In this document: in pieces, positions 37,424 through 46,036 of the stretch | How positions within the stretch are numbered: position 1 is the first letter of the stretch | Layout of the letters: each line of letters begins with the position of its first letter | NCBI RefSeq assembly: GCF_001423845.1 | Contig: NZ_LMPM01000001.1 | Span: 1,567,395-1,631,394, forward strand | Origin: Sphingomonas sp. Leaf357 | Lineage (GTDB): Bacteria; Pseudomonadota; Alphaproteobacteria; Sphingomonadales; Sphingomonadaceae | Direction: 5' to 3' | Length of the DNA: 64,000 bases | Position numbers and translations under genes: made by a program | The notes under the pieces: model-generated | Seen by the model: only the letters and a program-made list of their open reading frames with translations | What the model was told of the DNA's origin: nothing | The model's database searches: none

Positions 37424-37579
37424 ATGATGCCGGTTGTCCCACGGATTGGTGATATAATTGATTTAGAGGACGATGGTGAAAGCTACGTACTCAAAGTAAA
37501 TTCGCTCGTGATTATTGAGCGTGACGGGGTTTGGTCATTTCACTGTAACTTCCGAACTCAAAAAAGCTGGATTGAATAG
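37424..37579 (+). CDS. Small hypothetical protein in a low-GC patch
   Basis: This open frame encodes 51 residues from the ATG at 37424 (MMPVVPRIGDIIDLEDDG) or 63 from a TTG at 37388. The sequence ends CNFRTQKSWIE. It is clearly AT-richer than everything around it, with rare codons such as ATA, TTA and AAA. The IGDIIDLEDDGESYVLKV pattern could form a small beta barrel. No family is recognised with certainty. The base composition suggests recent acquisition together with the toxin-antitoxin pair that follows. Confidence 0.45.
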   Translation: MMPVVPRIGDIIDLEDDGESYVLKVNSLVIIERDGVWSFHCNFRTQKSWIE

Positions 37580-37639
37580 CGTACTTACAAGCGAGCCGTC
37601 AGATCACGTCGCCGAAGGTATTCATTTACTGATCGATGA

Positions 37640-37960
37640 TCAATTGCCAAACATCGCTACCAGAATGGCTAGTGCCGCCTTCAGCGTCGTAGCATCCAGT
37701 TTGCCCAATCGTTTCACTAACCGCATCTTGTCGATGGTGCGCATTTGATCACATAGGATCAAGCCGTCCTTGCCTTGGAAGTGCGCCGGCACCCGAAAAC
37801 GAGCGGGCCTGCTGCCCGAGGTGAGGGGTGCCACGATGACGGCGCGGAGGTGATCGTTCATCTGGTCCGGTGACACGATCAGGCAGGGGCGGGTCTTCTG
37901 GATCTCGCTGCCGACGGTCGGGTCCAGCGAGACCAGCCAAACTTCGCCCCGCTTCACCAT
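37640..37960 (-). CDS. mazF: MazF/PemK family endoribonuclease toxin
   Basis: MazF-type toxins cut single-stranded mRNA at short sequences and slow growth when the antitoxin is degraded. The 106-residue product shows the family core: KRGEVWLVSLDPTVGSEIQKTRPCLIVSPD (given here across residues 3-32), the AVIVAPLTSGSRPARFRVPA strand, and CDQMRTIDKMRLVKRLGKLD, with the conserved Arg and Thr of the active site. It overlaps the antitoxin gene upstream by 7 bp, the usual coupled order antitoxin-toxin. It lies between sdhA and sdhB and reads opposite to both. Confidence 0.92.
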   Translation of the reverse strand: MVKRGEVWLVSLDPTVGSEIQKTRPCLIVSPDQMNDHLRAVIVAPLTSGSRPARFRVPAHFQGKDGLILCDQMRTIDKMRLVKRLGKLDATTLKAALAILVAMFGN

Positions 37961-38214
37961 TGCAGATCGGCATCACCTTCGTTGCCGAAACCCCGCCAGT
38001 TTGCTTCCTCTTCCGTCGACGTGTCCCGTCCGATTGCGGCGGCATCCTCTGCCCAGCCCGCGCGGATATCGGATACGATCGGCGTCACGATCAGCCGACC
38101 GTCTTCGACCTTCAGATCCATCGTGGCACCGATGGTCGCCCCGATCTCGCCAAGGATCGCGCGCGGCAGAATCATGCCGGTGGAATTGCCCATTTTGCGA
38201 AGCGCGGTTTGCAT
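37954..38214 (-). CDS. mazE: MazE-like AbrB/SpoVT antitoxin
   Basis: This 86-residue protein has the swapped-hairpin DNA-binding fold of MazE: LRKMGNSTGMILPRAILGEI and GATMDLKVEDGRLIVTPIV. The C-terminal tail (TSTEEEANWRGFGNEGDADL) is acidic and extended, as needed to wrap and block the toxin. It would also repress its own promoter, seen at 38221-38249. If that promoter is right, transcription starts at or very near the ATG, giving a leaderless message. It overlaps the toxin gene by 7 bp. Confidence 0.9.
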   Translation of the reverse strand: MQTALRKMGNSTGMILPRAILGEIGATIGATMDLKVEDGRLIVTPIVSDIRAGWAEDAAAIGRDTSTEEEANWRGFGNEGDADLQW

Positions 38215-38220
38215 GGCATG

Positions 38221-38249
38221 CCTATATCATGACGAACACGTTGGTACAA
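38221..38249 (-). promoter_or_regulatory. Candidate promoter of mazEF
   Basis: On the minus strand TTGTAC (38249-38244) and TATAGG (38226-38221) are spaced by 17 bp, a good sigma70 match. The expected start point falls at the mazE ATG. A perfect palindrome GTTATAAC at 38251-38258 lies just upstream and could be the MazE operator; it also resembles a -10 for the divergent peptidase gene. Confidence 0.45.
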
Positions 38250-38272
38250 TGTTATAACTTCGAGATTTGCGC

Positions 38273-39154
38273 GTGCGAATGATATCTACAGCCTTGGCGG
38301 GTGCTGCCCTGGTTTTGTCCGCTATATGCTTCGCGCAATCGCCGTCGATCACCGCGCCCCCGCCGGTCCTCCACCTCGATCCGTTCTACACCCGCTATCT
38401 CGACGCCGCCGGCATTCCCATCGTGTCTTCCGCCAAGGTGCCGGACGAGGCGCTCGTCAAGGCGCGGGACATCGTCGTCGCGATGCTCTCCTACCGCCCG
38501 GATCTCGCCCGCACGCTCGTCGCACGTGGGCAGCGGGTGGCGGTGATCGCGGCCGAGGAGGGGACGGTGGACATTCCCGAGCAGCGCGACTGGAAGAAGC
38601 CCGCCCGGGGCGATCCGCGGCTCACGTTCTGCGAATCGAAGCATTACGACGAGCGGATCGGGCGGCTGAGCGATGCCGCATACTGGAACGCGCGGGCGCG
38701 GGGCATGTCCGGCCTGCTCACCACGGGGGCGGTCGAGAATCTGCTCGGCTGGCAGAGCTCGCGCTATTACGGCGAGAACATCTTCGTCCACGAATTCGGC
38801 CACAACGTGCTGAACGCGATCCAGACCGCCGATCCGAAGCTCTATGCGCGGGTCGGCAAGGCCTATGCCGATGCGCTGCGGAAAGGCCTGTGGAAGGGCG
38901 AATATACCGCCACGACGATCGACGAATATTGGGCCGAGGGCACGCAATTCTGGTTCGATTCGAACAAGGTGGCGACGTTCGACGGCCGCGTCGTCCTCTC
39001 GCACGACGATCTGAAGGCCTATGATCCGGCGCTCTACGAGGTGCTCGGCGCGGCGTATGGCAGCAATCATCATATCGGCGCCGACGTCTTCTATCTCTCC
39101 GCCGCGCGCGTGCCGCCGGGGCCGCTGCCGAAATTCACCGCCGAAGTGTGCTGA
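38273..39154 (+). CDS. Exported putative zinc peptidase with HExxH motif
   Basis: This is a 293-residue protein with a signal peptide (ISTALAGAALVLSAICFAQ). The central motif HEFGHNVLNAIQ (about residue 178) is an HExxH zinc site, and DEYWAEGTQFWFDSN downstream offers a Glu as third ligand, as in gluzincins. The region after it (HIGADVFYLSAARVPPG) ends without further domains. No specific family is recognised. Starts at TTG 38267, GTG 38273 and ATG 38279 are possible; the GTG has a CGAG 8 bp upstream. It is divergent from mazE and followed by a C13 peptidase gene, suggesting a periplasmic proteolytic pair. Confidence 0.72.
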   Translation: MRMISTALAGAALVLSAICFAQSPSITAPPPVLHLDPFYTRYLDAAGIPIVSSAKVPDEALVKARDIVVAMLSYRPDLARTLVARGQRVAVIAAEEGTVDIPEQRDWKKPARGDPRLTFCESKHYDERIGRLSDAAYWNARARGMSGLLTTGAVENLLGWQSSRYYGENIFVHEFGHNVLNAIQTADPKLYARVGKAYADALRKGLWKGEYTATTIDEYWAEGTQFWFDSNKVATFDGRVVLSHDDLKAYDPALYEVLGAAYGSNHHIGADVFYLSAARVPPGPLPKFTAEVC

Positions 39155-39202
39155 GCGGAGATTGACACGCCCGCGCGCGCCGTCACACTTCGCGCCTCGG
39201 GG

Positions 39203-40201
39203 GTGAATATGGGTCGTGTCGCCGGTGTCTTGAAATGGCTGACGGCGTTCGGCGTGGCGCTGGCCGGGGCGGGATCGTCGGCGCAGCAATACCAGCCGCC
39301 GCAGCATACCCAGGGGCCGCCCTTCTACGGCAATATCACGCCCGAGCAGGGCGCGATGCTCGCCGATATGGGCCTGTCGTCGGAGCGCGACCGGACGGCG
39401 CGATGGACGCTCGCCGAACATCGCCGGCTCGATCACACGCTCGCCGCGGTGCAGCCGCAGCGCAAGGGCGTGGTCGACGCCTATGTCGTCGCGGTCGCGC
39501 TGGACAGCGATCCGGTGTTCGGGCGCGAGGCGCGCGAGGCGGGCAAGGTGCTGGCGCGCCGCTACGATGCCGCCGGACGCACGATCGTGCTGGCCGGGAC
39601 GGACGGCAGCGGCGACAGCACGTTGCCGCGCGGATCGCCCGACAACATCGCCGCCGCGCTCGCCCGCGTGGCCGAGGTGATGGACCCCAAGGAGGACGTG
39701 CTGATCCTCTACACGACGAGTCACGGCGCGCCGATGGGCATCGTCTATAACGACGGCGATCAGGGCTATGGCATGATCTCGCCGCAGCGCCTGTGGACGA
39801 TGCTCGGCGCGCTCGGGATCGAACGGCGCATGGTGCTGGTCAGCGCGTGCTTCTCGGGCGTGTTCGTGCCGTTACTGTCGAACGTGGACAGCGTGGTCAT
39901 CACCGCATCGTCGGACGATCGCACCTCGTTCGGCTGCCAGGCGGACAGCGACTGGACGTTCTTCGGCGATGCGCTGATCAACCACGCATTGCGCAAACCG
40001 CAGGATATCGCGGCGGCGGGCGCGGAGGCGGTGCGGCTGATCGGCGAATGGGAAACGCGGGGGCAGTTGAAGCCGTCTCAGCCGCAGGTCTCGATCGGCG
40101 CGAATGCGGGCGTGTGGCTGGCGGCGCTGGACCGGCGGCGGCCGAAGGAGGTCACAGCACCGGTGGGCAAGCCGGCGGTGTCGCTGCTCGACGCCAAGTA
40201 A
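39203..40201 (+). CDS. Exported C13 (legumain-like) cysteine peptidase
   Basis: This is a 332-residue protein with an N-terminal hydrophobic signal (KWLTAFGVALAGAGSSAQ). The catalytic core matches peptidase family C13: LILYTTSHGAPMG gives the His in an SHG motif and RRMVLVSACFSGVFVPLL the Cys in SAC, the same dyad layout as legumain and GPI transamidase. SVVITASSDDRTSFGCQADS and the acidic DWTFFGDALIN follow as in other bacterial C13 proteins. The GTG at 39203 and ATG at 39209 are possible starts. Bacterial members are poorly studied, so the substrate is unknown. Confidence 0.83.
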   Translation: MNMGRVAGVLKWLTAFGVALAGAGSSAQQYQPPQHTQGPPFYGNITPEQGAMLADMGLSSERDRTARWTLAEHRRLDHTLAAVQPQRKGVVDAYVVAVALDSDPVFGREAREAGKVLARRYDAAGRTIVLAGTDGSGDSTLPRGSPDNIAAALARVAEVMDPKEDVLILYTTSHGAPMGIVYNDGDQGYGMISPQRLWTMLGALGIERRMVLVSACFSGVFVPLLSNVDSVVITASSDDRTSFGCQADSDWTFFGDALINHALRKPQDIAAAGAEAVRLIGEWETRGQLKPSQPQVSIGANAGVWLAALDRRRPKEVTAPVGKPAVSLLDAK

Positions 40202-40230
40202 CGCGCCTTTGCACGCTTCCCGGCGTTACA

Positions 40231-40337
40231 GCTTCCCCAGCGAAGGCCGGGCCCCAGTCGGCGAGGCCAATGTAACTGCGCGGGGTGCTCGCCAACTATC
40301 GTTTCGCGACCGGGCCACGGCCTCCCCCGGGGGAGCG
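40231..40337. repeat. Degenerate inverted repeat before the ClpP-like gene
   Basis: CTTCCCCAGCGAAGGCCGGG (from 40232) pairs weakly with CGGGCCACGGCCTCCCCCGG (about 40311-40330). It resembles the element at the metZ/apaG junction but with several mismatches, suggesting an old copy. Confidence 0.6.
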
Positions 40338-40410
40338 TATAGGGAGCAGTTCGAGCAAACTATTCGCCCCGCGCACGGAACCTCACCCCTGCGCATCTGT
40401 TCCGACGCGC

Positions 40411-40974
40411 ATGCCCCAAGCCACCAAATATCCGCTTCTCGCCAAGCCGAACATCCGCCTGTCCGGACCGGTCGATCAGTTCATGTATCAGAGCTTCCGC
40501 CAGCAGCTCGAAGCCTGCCCGGAAAGCGGCACGCTGGTCATCGCGCTCACCACCTTGGGCGGCGATCCCGAGGTCGCGCGTACGATGGCCGACGATATCC
40601 GCCTGTTGGAGGATCATGACGATCGCGAGATCCTGTTCCTCGGCAAGGTCGCGGTCTATTCCGCCGGCGCGACCTTCATGGCGGCGTTCCCGGTCGATCG
40701 CCGCTTCCTGACGCGGCACACGCGGCTGATGATCCACGAACGCAAGATCTCGAAACAGATCAATCTCGACGGCCCGCTGCGCATGGTCGTCGCCTCGATC
40801 AAGGCGGCGCTGCACGAGGTGGAGCATTCGATCCTGATCGAGGAAGAGGGCTTCCGCGACATCGTAAAGGGCAGTCGCGTCGATTTCGAGGATCTGCGCG
40901 AACGCGCGCCCGCCAATTGGTACATCGAGGCGGAGCAGGCGCGCGATCTGGGTCTGGTGCTGGACGTGATCTGA
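40411..40974 (+). CDS. ClpP-like serine peptidase (S14 family)
   Basis: This 187-residue protein has the ClpP/crotonase fold: NIRLSGPVDQFMYQSFRQQL, LTTLGGDPEVARTMADDIRL, the catalytic serine in GKVAVYSAGATFMAAFP, and the histidine within RHTRLMIHERKISK. The acidic third residue is probably the Asp in VDFEDLRERA. It lacks the N-terminal axial-loop sequence and the MIHQP motif of true ClpP, so it is a paralog of the ClpP/SDH-sohB superfamily and may not bind ClpX or ClpA. The ATG at 40411 gives a family-sized protein; the frame is open earlier through repeat DNA. It follows two exported peptidase genes but itself has no signal peptide. Confidence 0.82.
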   Translation: MPQATKYPLLAKPNIRLSGPVDQFMYQSFRQQLEACPESGTLVIALTTLGGDPEVARTMADDIRLLEDHDDREILFLGKVAVYSAGATFMAAFPVDRRFLTRHTRLMIHERKISKQINLDGPLRMVVASIKAALHEVEHSILIEEEGFRDIVKGSRVDFEDLRERAPANWYIEAEQARDLGLVLDVI

Positions 40975-41012
40975 GGGCGGGGCGGTCGTATGTCCGCCCT
41001 CGACCTTGCGAT

Positions 41013-41122
41013 ACCGTCATGCTGAACTTGTCTCAGCATCCATGCGCGGTCATCTGTCCGACGGACACCGTCCCCGTGGCGAGTGACCGCGCCTGAATCC
41101 TGAAACGGGTTCAGGATGACGG
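41013..41122. repeat. Family 1-related inverted repeat (GTCATGCTGAACTTG type)
   Basis: ACCGTCATGCTGAACTTGTC (from 41013) with TCAGCATCCATG pairs with CGCCTGAATCC and GTTCAGGATGACGG (to 41122). It lies between convergent genes. Confidence 0.8.
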
Positions 41123-41133
41123 AAGTGCGCGCA

Positions 41134-41877
41134 TTACAACGAGAAACCGCCGTCGATGTCGATCGCCGCGCCGGTGATGAACGACGCCTCCTCGCTCGCC
41201 AGGAAGGCGGCGAGCGCGGCAACTTCCTCGGCGCGGCCGTAGCGGCCCAGCGCGATCCCCGGGATCAGCGTCTTGGCCCAATCGCCATCGGCCGGGTTCA
41301 GGTCGGTATCGATCGGCCCCGGCTGGATCACGTTGACCAGAATGCCGCGCTGGCCGAGATCGCGCGCCCAGCCGCGCACCAGGCCGGCCACCGCCGCCTT
41401 GGTCGCGCCATAGATCGCGCCGCCGGGGATCGGCATCGTATGCGCGTTGACGCTGCCGATCACGATGATCCGCCCGCCATCCGCCATCAAGGGCACCGCC
41501 GCCGCCGTGCCGGCGAACACGCCGTCCACGTTGACGCCGAACTGCTTGGCGTAGGAATCCGCCGGGTCGGTTTCGATCGAGGCGAAATCGGCGATGCCGG
41601 CATTGTGGACGAGGATGTCGAGCCCGCCGAGCGTCTTCGCCGCTTCGGCGATCGCCGCGCGTTGCGCCGTCGCATCGGCGCTGTCGGCCTGGATCGCATG
41701 GCCGCTACGCCCCGCCGCGCTGATCGCGGCCACGATCTGCTGCGCGGCGTCCTTGTTGCCGGCATAGGTGATCACGACGTCCGCGCCCTCCGCCGCCAGC
41801 CGCCTGGCGATCGCCGCGCCGATGCCGCGCGATCCGCCGGTGACGATCGCCTTCTTGCCCTCGAGTCTGTTGCTCAT
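41134..41877 (-). CDS. SDR family oxidoreductase (FabG-like)
   Basis: This is a 247-residue short-chain dehydrogenase. The NAD(P)-binding motif is IVTGGSRGIGAAIARRL, followed by LVHNAGIADFASI, the catalytic GRIIVIGSVNAHTM and YGATKAAVAGLVRG, and the C-terminal FLASEEASFITGAAIDIDGG. These are typical of glucose/3-oxoacyl reductases of broad function. No pathway context is visible; the neighbours are the ClpP-like gene and sdhB. The start MSNRLEGKKAIVTGG at 41877 is unambiguous. Confidence 0.88.
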   Translation of the reverse strand: MSNRLEGKKAIVTGGSRGIGAAIARRLAAEGADVVITYAGNKDAAQQIVAAISAAGRSGHAIQADSADATAQRAAIAEAAKTLGGLDILVHNAGIADFASIETDPADSYAKQFGVNVDGVFAGTAAAVPLMADGGRIIVIGSVNAHTMPIPGGAIYGATKAAVAGLVRGWARDLGQRGILVNVIQPGPIDTDLNPADGDWAKTLIPGIALGRYGRAEEVAALAAFLASEEASFITGAAIDIDGGFSL

Positions 41878-42183
41878 GTTCCGTGTCCTTGTCGCGCGGC
41901 CCGCGATTGCGGGTCTTCGGCGCTGGTCCGGGCAGATGGGGGCGGGGGCGGGGCTTTCAATCGCCGGTTCGGACGGCCCGTCCCGCTTGGAGCAAGGAGT
42001 TGCGAAGTTTCAATGGCTTGCAGGCATGGATAGTTCTTGTTTGTCGGCTGCAAGGTCTTACCTGTGATCGATGTGGGGTGCGCAGCCTTGCTTTGCTGCA
42101 CTGCGCAAACGGGGTTGCACGGCGGCCCTGAAAGGCATAGCCGGATTTCATCCCACGCCGCCGCCATGAAGGATCAACGGGCA
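41878..42183. other. 306-bp non-coding space upstream of sdhB
   Basis: This stretch separates the divergent SDR gene from sdhB. It has lower GC than its surroundings in its middle (about 42000-42070) and no repeat family member. It probably carries the sdhB promoter, but I cannot place -35/-10 elements with confidence. ATG 42166, in frame with sdhB, would add six residues (MKDQRA). Confidence 0.5.
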
Positions 42184-42969
42184 ATGGCCGAATTCTCCCT
42201 GCCGAAGAACAGCAAAGTCAAGAAGAACGGCAAGGTCCATAAGGCGCCTGCGGGGTCTGGAGCGATCCGGAATTTCAAGGTCTATCGCTACGATCCCGAT
42301 AGCGGCGAGAACCCGCGTTACGACACGTTCGAGATCGATACCGAGAATTGCGGCCCGATGGTGCTCGATGCGCTGATCAAGATGAAGTCGGAGCAGGACA
42401 GCTCGCTGACCTTCCGCCGCTCCTGCCGCGAGGGCATTTGCGGCTCCTGCTCGATGAACATCGACGGCAAGAACGGCCTCGCCTGCACCACCGCGATCGA
42501 GGACGTGAAGGGCGACGTGACGATCACGCCGCTGCCGCACATGGAAGTGATCAAGGATCTCGTTCCCGATTTCACGCATTTCTACGCGCAGTACAGCTCG
42601 ATCAAGCCGTGGCTGCAGACCGTCACGCCGCCGCCCTCGGGCAAGGAGCGGCTGCAGTCGCCGGCCGACCGCGAGAAATTGGACGGGCTGTACGAGTGCA
42701 TCCTGTGCGCCTGCTGCTCGACCTCGTGCCCGAGCTATTGGTGGAACAGCGACAAGTTCCTTGGCCCCGCGATCCTGTTGCAGGCCTATCGCTGGCTCGC
42801 CGACAGCCGCGACGAGATGACCGGCGAGCGGCTCGACGAGCTGGAGGATCCGTTCCGCCTCTATCGCTGCCACACGATCATGAACTGCGCCAACGTCTGC
42901 CCCAAGGGCCTGAACCCGGCCAAGGCGATCGCCGAGATCAAGAAGATGGAAGTCGAGCGGGTCGTCTGA
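42184..42969 (+). CDS. sdhB: Succinate dehydrogenase iron-sulfur subunit
   Basis: SdhB carries electrons from SdhA to quinone through three clusters. The 261-residue product has the 2Fe-2S ligands in [16 protein letters not shown] and GLACTT, then 4Fe-4S and 3Fe-4S ligands in [17 protein letters not shown] and [17 protein letters not shown]. The quinone-site residues [18 protein letters not shown] are conserved. ATG 42184 follows a weak GGGCA sequence. Unlike the tightly coupled sdhCDA genes, it stands 4.8 kb away with its own upstream region, so it must have a separate promoter. Confidence 0.96.
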   Translation: MAEFSLPKNSKVKKNGKVHKAPAGSGAIRNFKVYRYDPDSGENPRYDTFEIDTENCGPMVLDALIKMKSEQDSSLTFRRSCREGICGSCSMNIDGKNGLACTTAIEDVKGDVTITPLPHMEVIKDLVPDFTHFYAQYSSIKPWLQTVTPPPSGKERLQSPADREKLDGLYECILCACCSTSCPSYWWNSDKFLGPAILLQAYRWLADSRDEMTGERLDELEDPFRLYRCHTIMNCANVCPKGLNPAKAIAEIKKMEVERVV

Positions 42970-42975
42970 TCCTTC

Positions 42976-43104
42976 CTCCCTCTCCCATCGGGAGAGGGAA
43001 GGGGCCCGCCGCGTTGCGGTGGGAAGGGTGAGGGTGACACCTAGTCCCCCCGATCACCCTCATCCGGCGCTGCCGCGCCACCTTCTCCCGATGGGAGAAG
43101 GAAA
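42976..43104. repeat. Family 3 inverted repeat after sdhB
   Basis: CCTCCCTCTCCCATCGGGAG (from about 42975) pairs with CTTCTCCCGATGGGAGAAGG (to 43101); an inner GGGTGAGGGTGA/TCACCCTCATCC pairing also exists. The right end GGGAGAAGGAAAGAAGGG precedes the thioesterase TTG start. Confidence 0.85.
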
Positions 43105-43121
43105 GAAGGGATCATTGTTCC

Positions 43122-43583
43122 TTGACCAGCCCCCTCTTCTCCTTCGACGACGATCCCGACCTTCCCGGCTGGAAACGCTGGCAGTTCCGCGATCCGACGC
43201 GGTACAATTCCTTCATCGAGCCGCTTCAGGTGCGCATCGACGGCGATCTGGCGCGCGTGCGGATGGTGCCGCGGCGCGAGCATTCGAACATGCGCGATGC
43301 GGTGCATGGCGGCGCTCTGCTCGGCTTCATGGACGTCGCCCTGTTCGCCGCCGCGCGCGCGTTCGGGGTGCTGTCGGCGGGCGGCGCTGTGACGCTCGAT
43401 CTGTCGGCGCAGTTCATCGGCGCGGGCACGATCGACGAGCCGCTGGAGGCGCATATCGAACTGCTGCGCGAGACCAAACGCATGCTGTTCCTGCGCGGGC
43501 TGATCGTACAGAAGGGCCTGCCGACGATCGCGAGCTTTACGGGCACGTTGCGGAAGGCGTCACCGACGGGCGGGGCGGCGTGA
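43122..43583 (+). CDS. PaaI family thioesterase
   Basis: This 153-residue hotdog-fold protein probably hydrolyses an acyl- or aryl-CoA thioester. It has the PaaI-type motif REHSNMRDAVHGGALLGFMD, with the HGG preceding the hotdog helix, then GAVTLDLSAQFIGAGTIDEP and RMLFLRGLIVQKGLPTIASF. The TTG at 43122, after GAAAGAAGGG, is the likely start; the purine-rich sequence is the end of an inverted repeat. No pathway partner is visible. Confidence 0.85.
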   Translation: MTSPLFSFDDDPDLPGWKRWQFRDPTRYNSFIEPLQVRIDGDLARVRMVPRREHSNMRDAVHGGALLGFMDVALFAAARAFGVLSAGGAVTLDLSAQFIGAGTIDEPLEAHIELLRETKRMLFLRGLIVQKGLPTIASFTGTLRKASPTGGAA

Positions 43584-43592
43584 CCCTCCCCT

Positions 43593-43777
43593 CCGTTCGC
43601 CCTGAGCTTGTCGAAGGGCAAGCGCAGCGCTTGGGCTTCGACAGGCTCAGCCTGAACGGATGTGGTTCGGCCGTGACGGAATTCCAGAACACCGTCTGTC
43701 CTGAGCCTGTCGAAGGACGGCTTTTTCTTTTCGACGGCAAGGAAAGGCAGTGCTTCGACAGGCTCAGCACGAACGGG
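43593..43777. repeat. Two tandem family 2 inverted repeats
   Basis: The first pair is GTTCGCCCTGAGCTTGTCGA (about 43594) with TCGACAGGCTCAGCCTGAAC (to 43658). The second is CCTGAGCCTGTCGAAGGAC (about 43700) with CTTCGACAGGCTCAGCACGA (to about 43772). Together they fill the gap between the thioesterase gene and zapE. Confidence 0.88.
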
Positions 43778-43816
43778 CCTCGGACACGGACGGGACTTGG
43801 GGCGGTTGCATGAACC

Positions 43817-44938
43817 ATGACTAAAGTCCTCGCCGCCTACACCGCGCTTGTCGCCTCGAACGAACTGCGCGCCGATCCCGAACAGGCCGCCGCCGCCGCT
43901 CGGCTCGACGCGCTCGCCGCCGAACTCGAAGCCACGCCGAAGCGCGGCAGCATCTTGTGGAAGGTGCTGGGCAAGACGCCCGAGGCGCCGCGTGGCGTCT
44001 ATATGTGGGGCGGGGTGGGGCGCGGCAAATCGATGCTGATGGACCTGTTCTTCGGCTGCCTGGCCATCACCCGCAAGCGCCGCGTCCATTTCGGCGAATT
44101 CATGCTGGAAGTGCATCAGCGCATCGCGGTCGAGCGCGCCAAGGAGTTGGGCGACCCGATCCCGCCGGTCGCCATAGCCTTGGCGGAGGAAGCGCGGCTG
44201 CTCGCGTTCGACGAGATGATGGTGACCAACAGCCCCGACGCGATGATCCTGTCGCGGCTGTTCACCGAACTCATGGCACGCGGCGTGACGGTGGTGACGA
44301 CGTCCAACCGCGCGCCGGCCGATCTCTACAAGAATGGGCTGAACCGCGAGCATTTCCTCCCCTTCATCGCGTTGCTGGAACAGAAGCTCGACGTGCTGAC
44401 GCTGAACGGCCCGGTCGATTATCGCCGCGACCGGCTCGGCAACCAGCCGACCTGGCTGGTGCCGAACGGGCCGGAGGCGACGCGGCAATTGTCCGACGCC
44501 TTCTTCCGCCTGACCGATTTTCCGGTCGAGGACCGCGCGCATGTGCCGAGCGAGGAGATCGTCGTGCAGGGCCGCGCGCTGCACGTACCCAAGGCGCTCA
44601 AGGGCGTCGCGGTGTTCAGCTTCAAGCGGCTGTGCGAGGCCAATCGCGGTACGGCGGACTATCTCGCGATCGCGCGGCGTTTCCACACCGTGATTTTGGT
44701 CGGCATCCCCAAGCTCGGGCCGGAGAATCGCAACGAGGCGGCGCGCTTCATCTCGCTGATCGACGCATTGTACGAACACAAGGTCAAGTTGCTCGTCGCC
44801 GCCGATGCCGAACCCGATCAACTCTACGAGAAGGGCGATGGCCGTTTCGAGTTCGATCGCACCGTCAGCCGCTTGGAAGAGATGCGGTCCGAGGAGTATC
44901 TGTCGGCGGGCCATGGCTCTAATGCAATTGCGAATTAG
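43817..44938 (+). CDS. zapE: AFG1/ZapE family ATPase
   Basis: ZapE is a cell-division-associated ATPase in E. coli; mitochondrial homologs (AFG1/LACE1) help complex IV turnover. The 373-residue product has Walker A in GVYMWGGVGRGKSMLMDLFF, Walker B in ARLLAFDEMMVTN, the sensor TTSNRAPADLYKNGLNREHF and LARRFHTVILVGIPKLGPE-type C-terminal segments (seen as YLAIARRFHTVILVGIP). Its last codons overlap a TTGC-N9-GCAA dyad. It is followed by mdh, a common order in alphaproteobacteria. Confidence 0.9.
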   Translation: MTKVLAAYTALVASNELRADPEQAAAAARLDALAAELEATPKRGSILWKVLGKTPEAPRGVYMWGGVGRGKSMLMDLFFGCLAITRKRRVHFGEFMLEVHQRIAVERAKELGDPIPPVAIALAEEARLLAFDEMMVTNSPDAMILSRLFTELMARGVTVVTTSNRAPADLYKNGLNREHFLPFIALLEQKLDVLTLNGPVDYRRDRLGNQPTWLVPNGPEATRQLSDAFFRLTDFPVEDRAHVPSEEIVVQGRALHVPKALKGVAVFSFKRLCEANRGTADYLAIARRFHTVILVGIPKLGPENRNEAARFISLIDALYEHKVKLLVAADAEPDQLYEKGDGRFEFDRTVSRLEEMRSEEYLSAGHGSNAIAN

Positions 44939-44944
44939 TTGCAA
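44928..44944. promoter_or_regulatory. Possible Fur-like operator upstream of mdh
   Basis: TTGCGAATTAGTTGCAA is a partial dyad resembling alphaproteobacterial Fur-type boxes (TTGC-A-A-T-N-GCAA). It overlaps the zapE stop and lies 94 bp before mdh. The match is imperfect and single, so this is only a candidate. Confidence 0.25.
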
Positions 44945-44999
44945 TAATAGGGCGAGCGGTCTCCTTTTAGCGGTTGCCCCTGAGCCGAATCGAGCCTAA

Positions 45000-46001
<1,002 letters not shown>

Positions 46002-46036
46002 TTTCGATACCTTGCGGAACGTGATACTGAGGTCGC

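Noticed and set aside
37640..38214. Prophage or integrative element boundary around mazEF
   Set aside because: No integrase, tRNA junction or flanking direct repeats were found near the pair.
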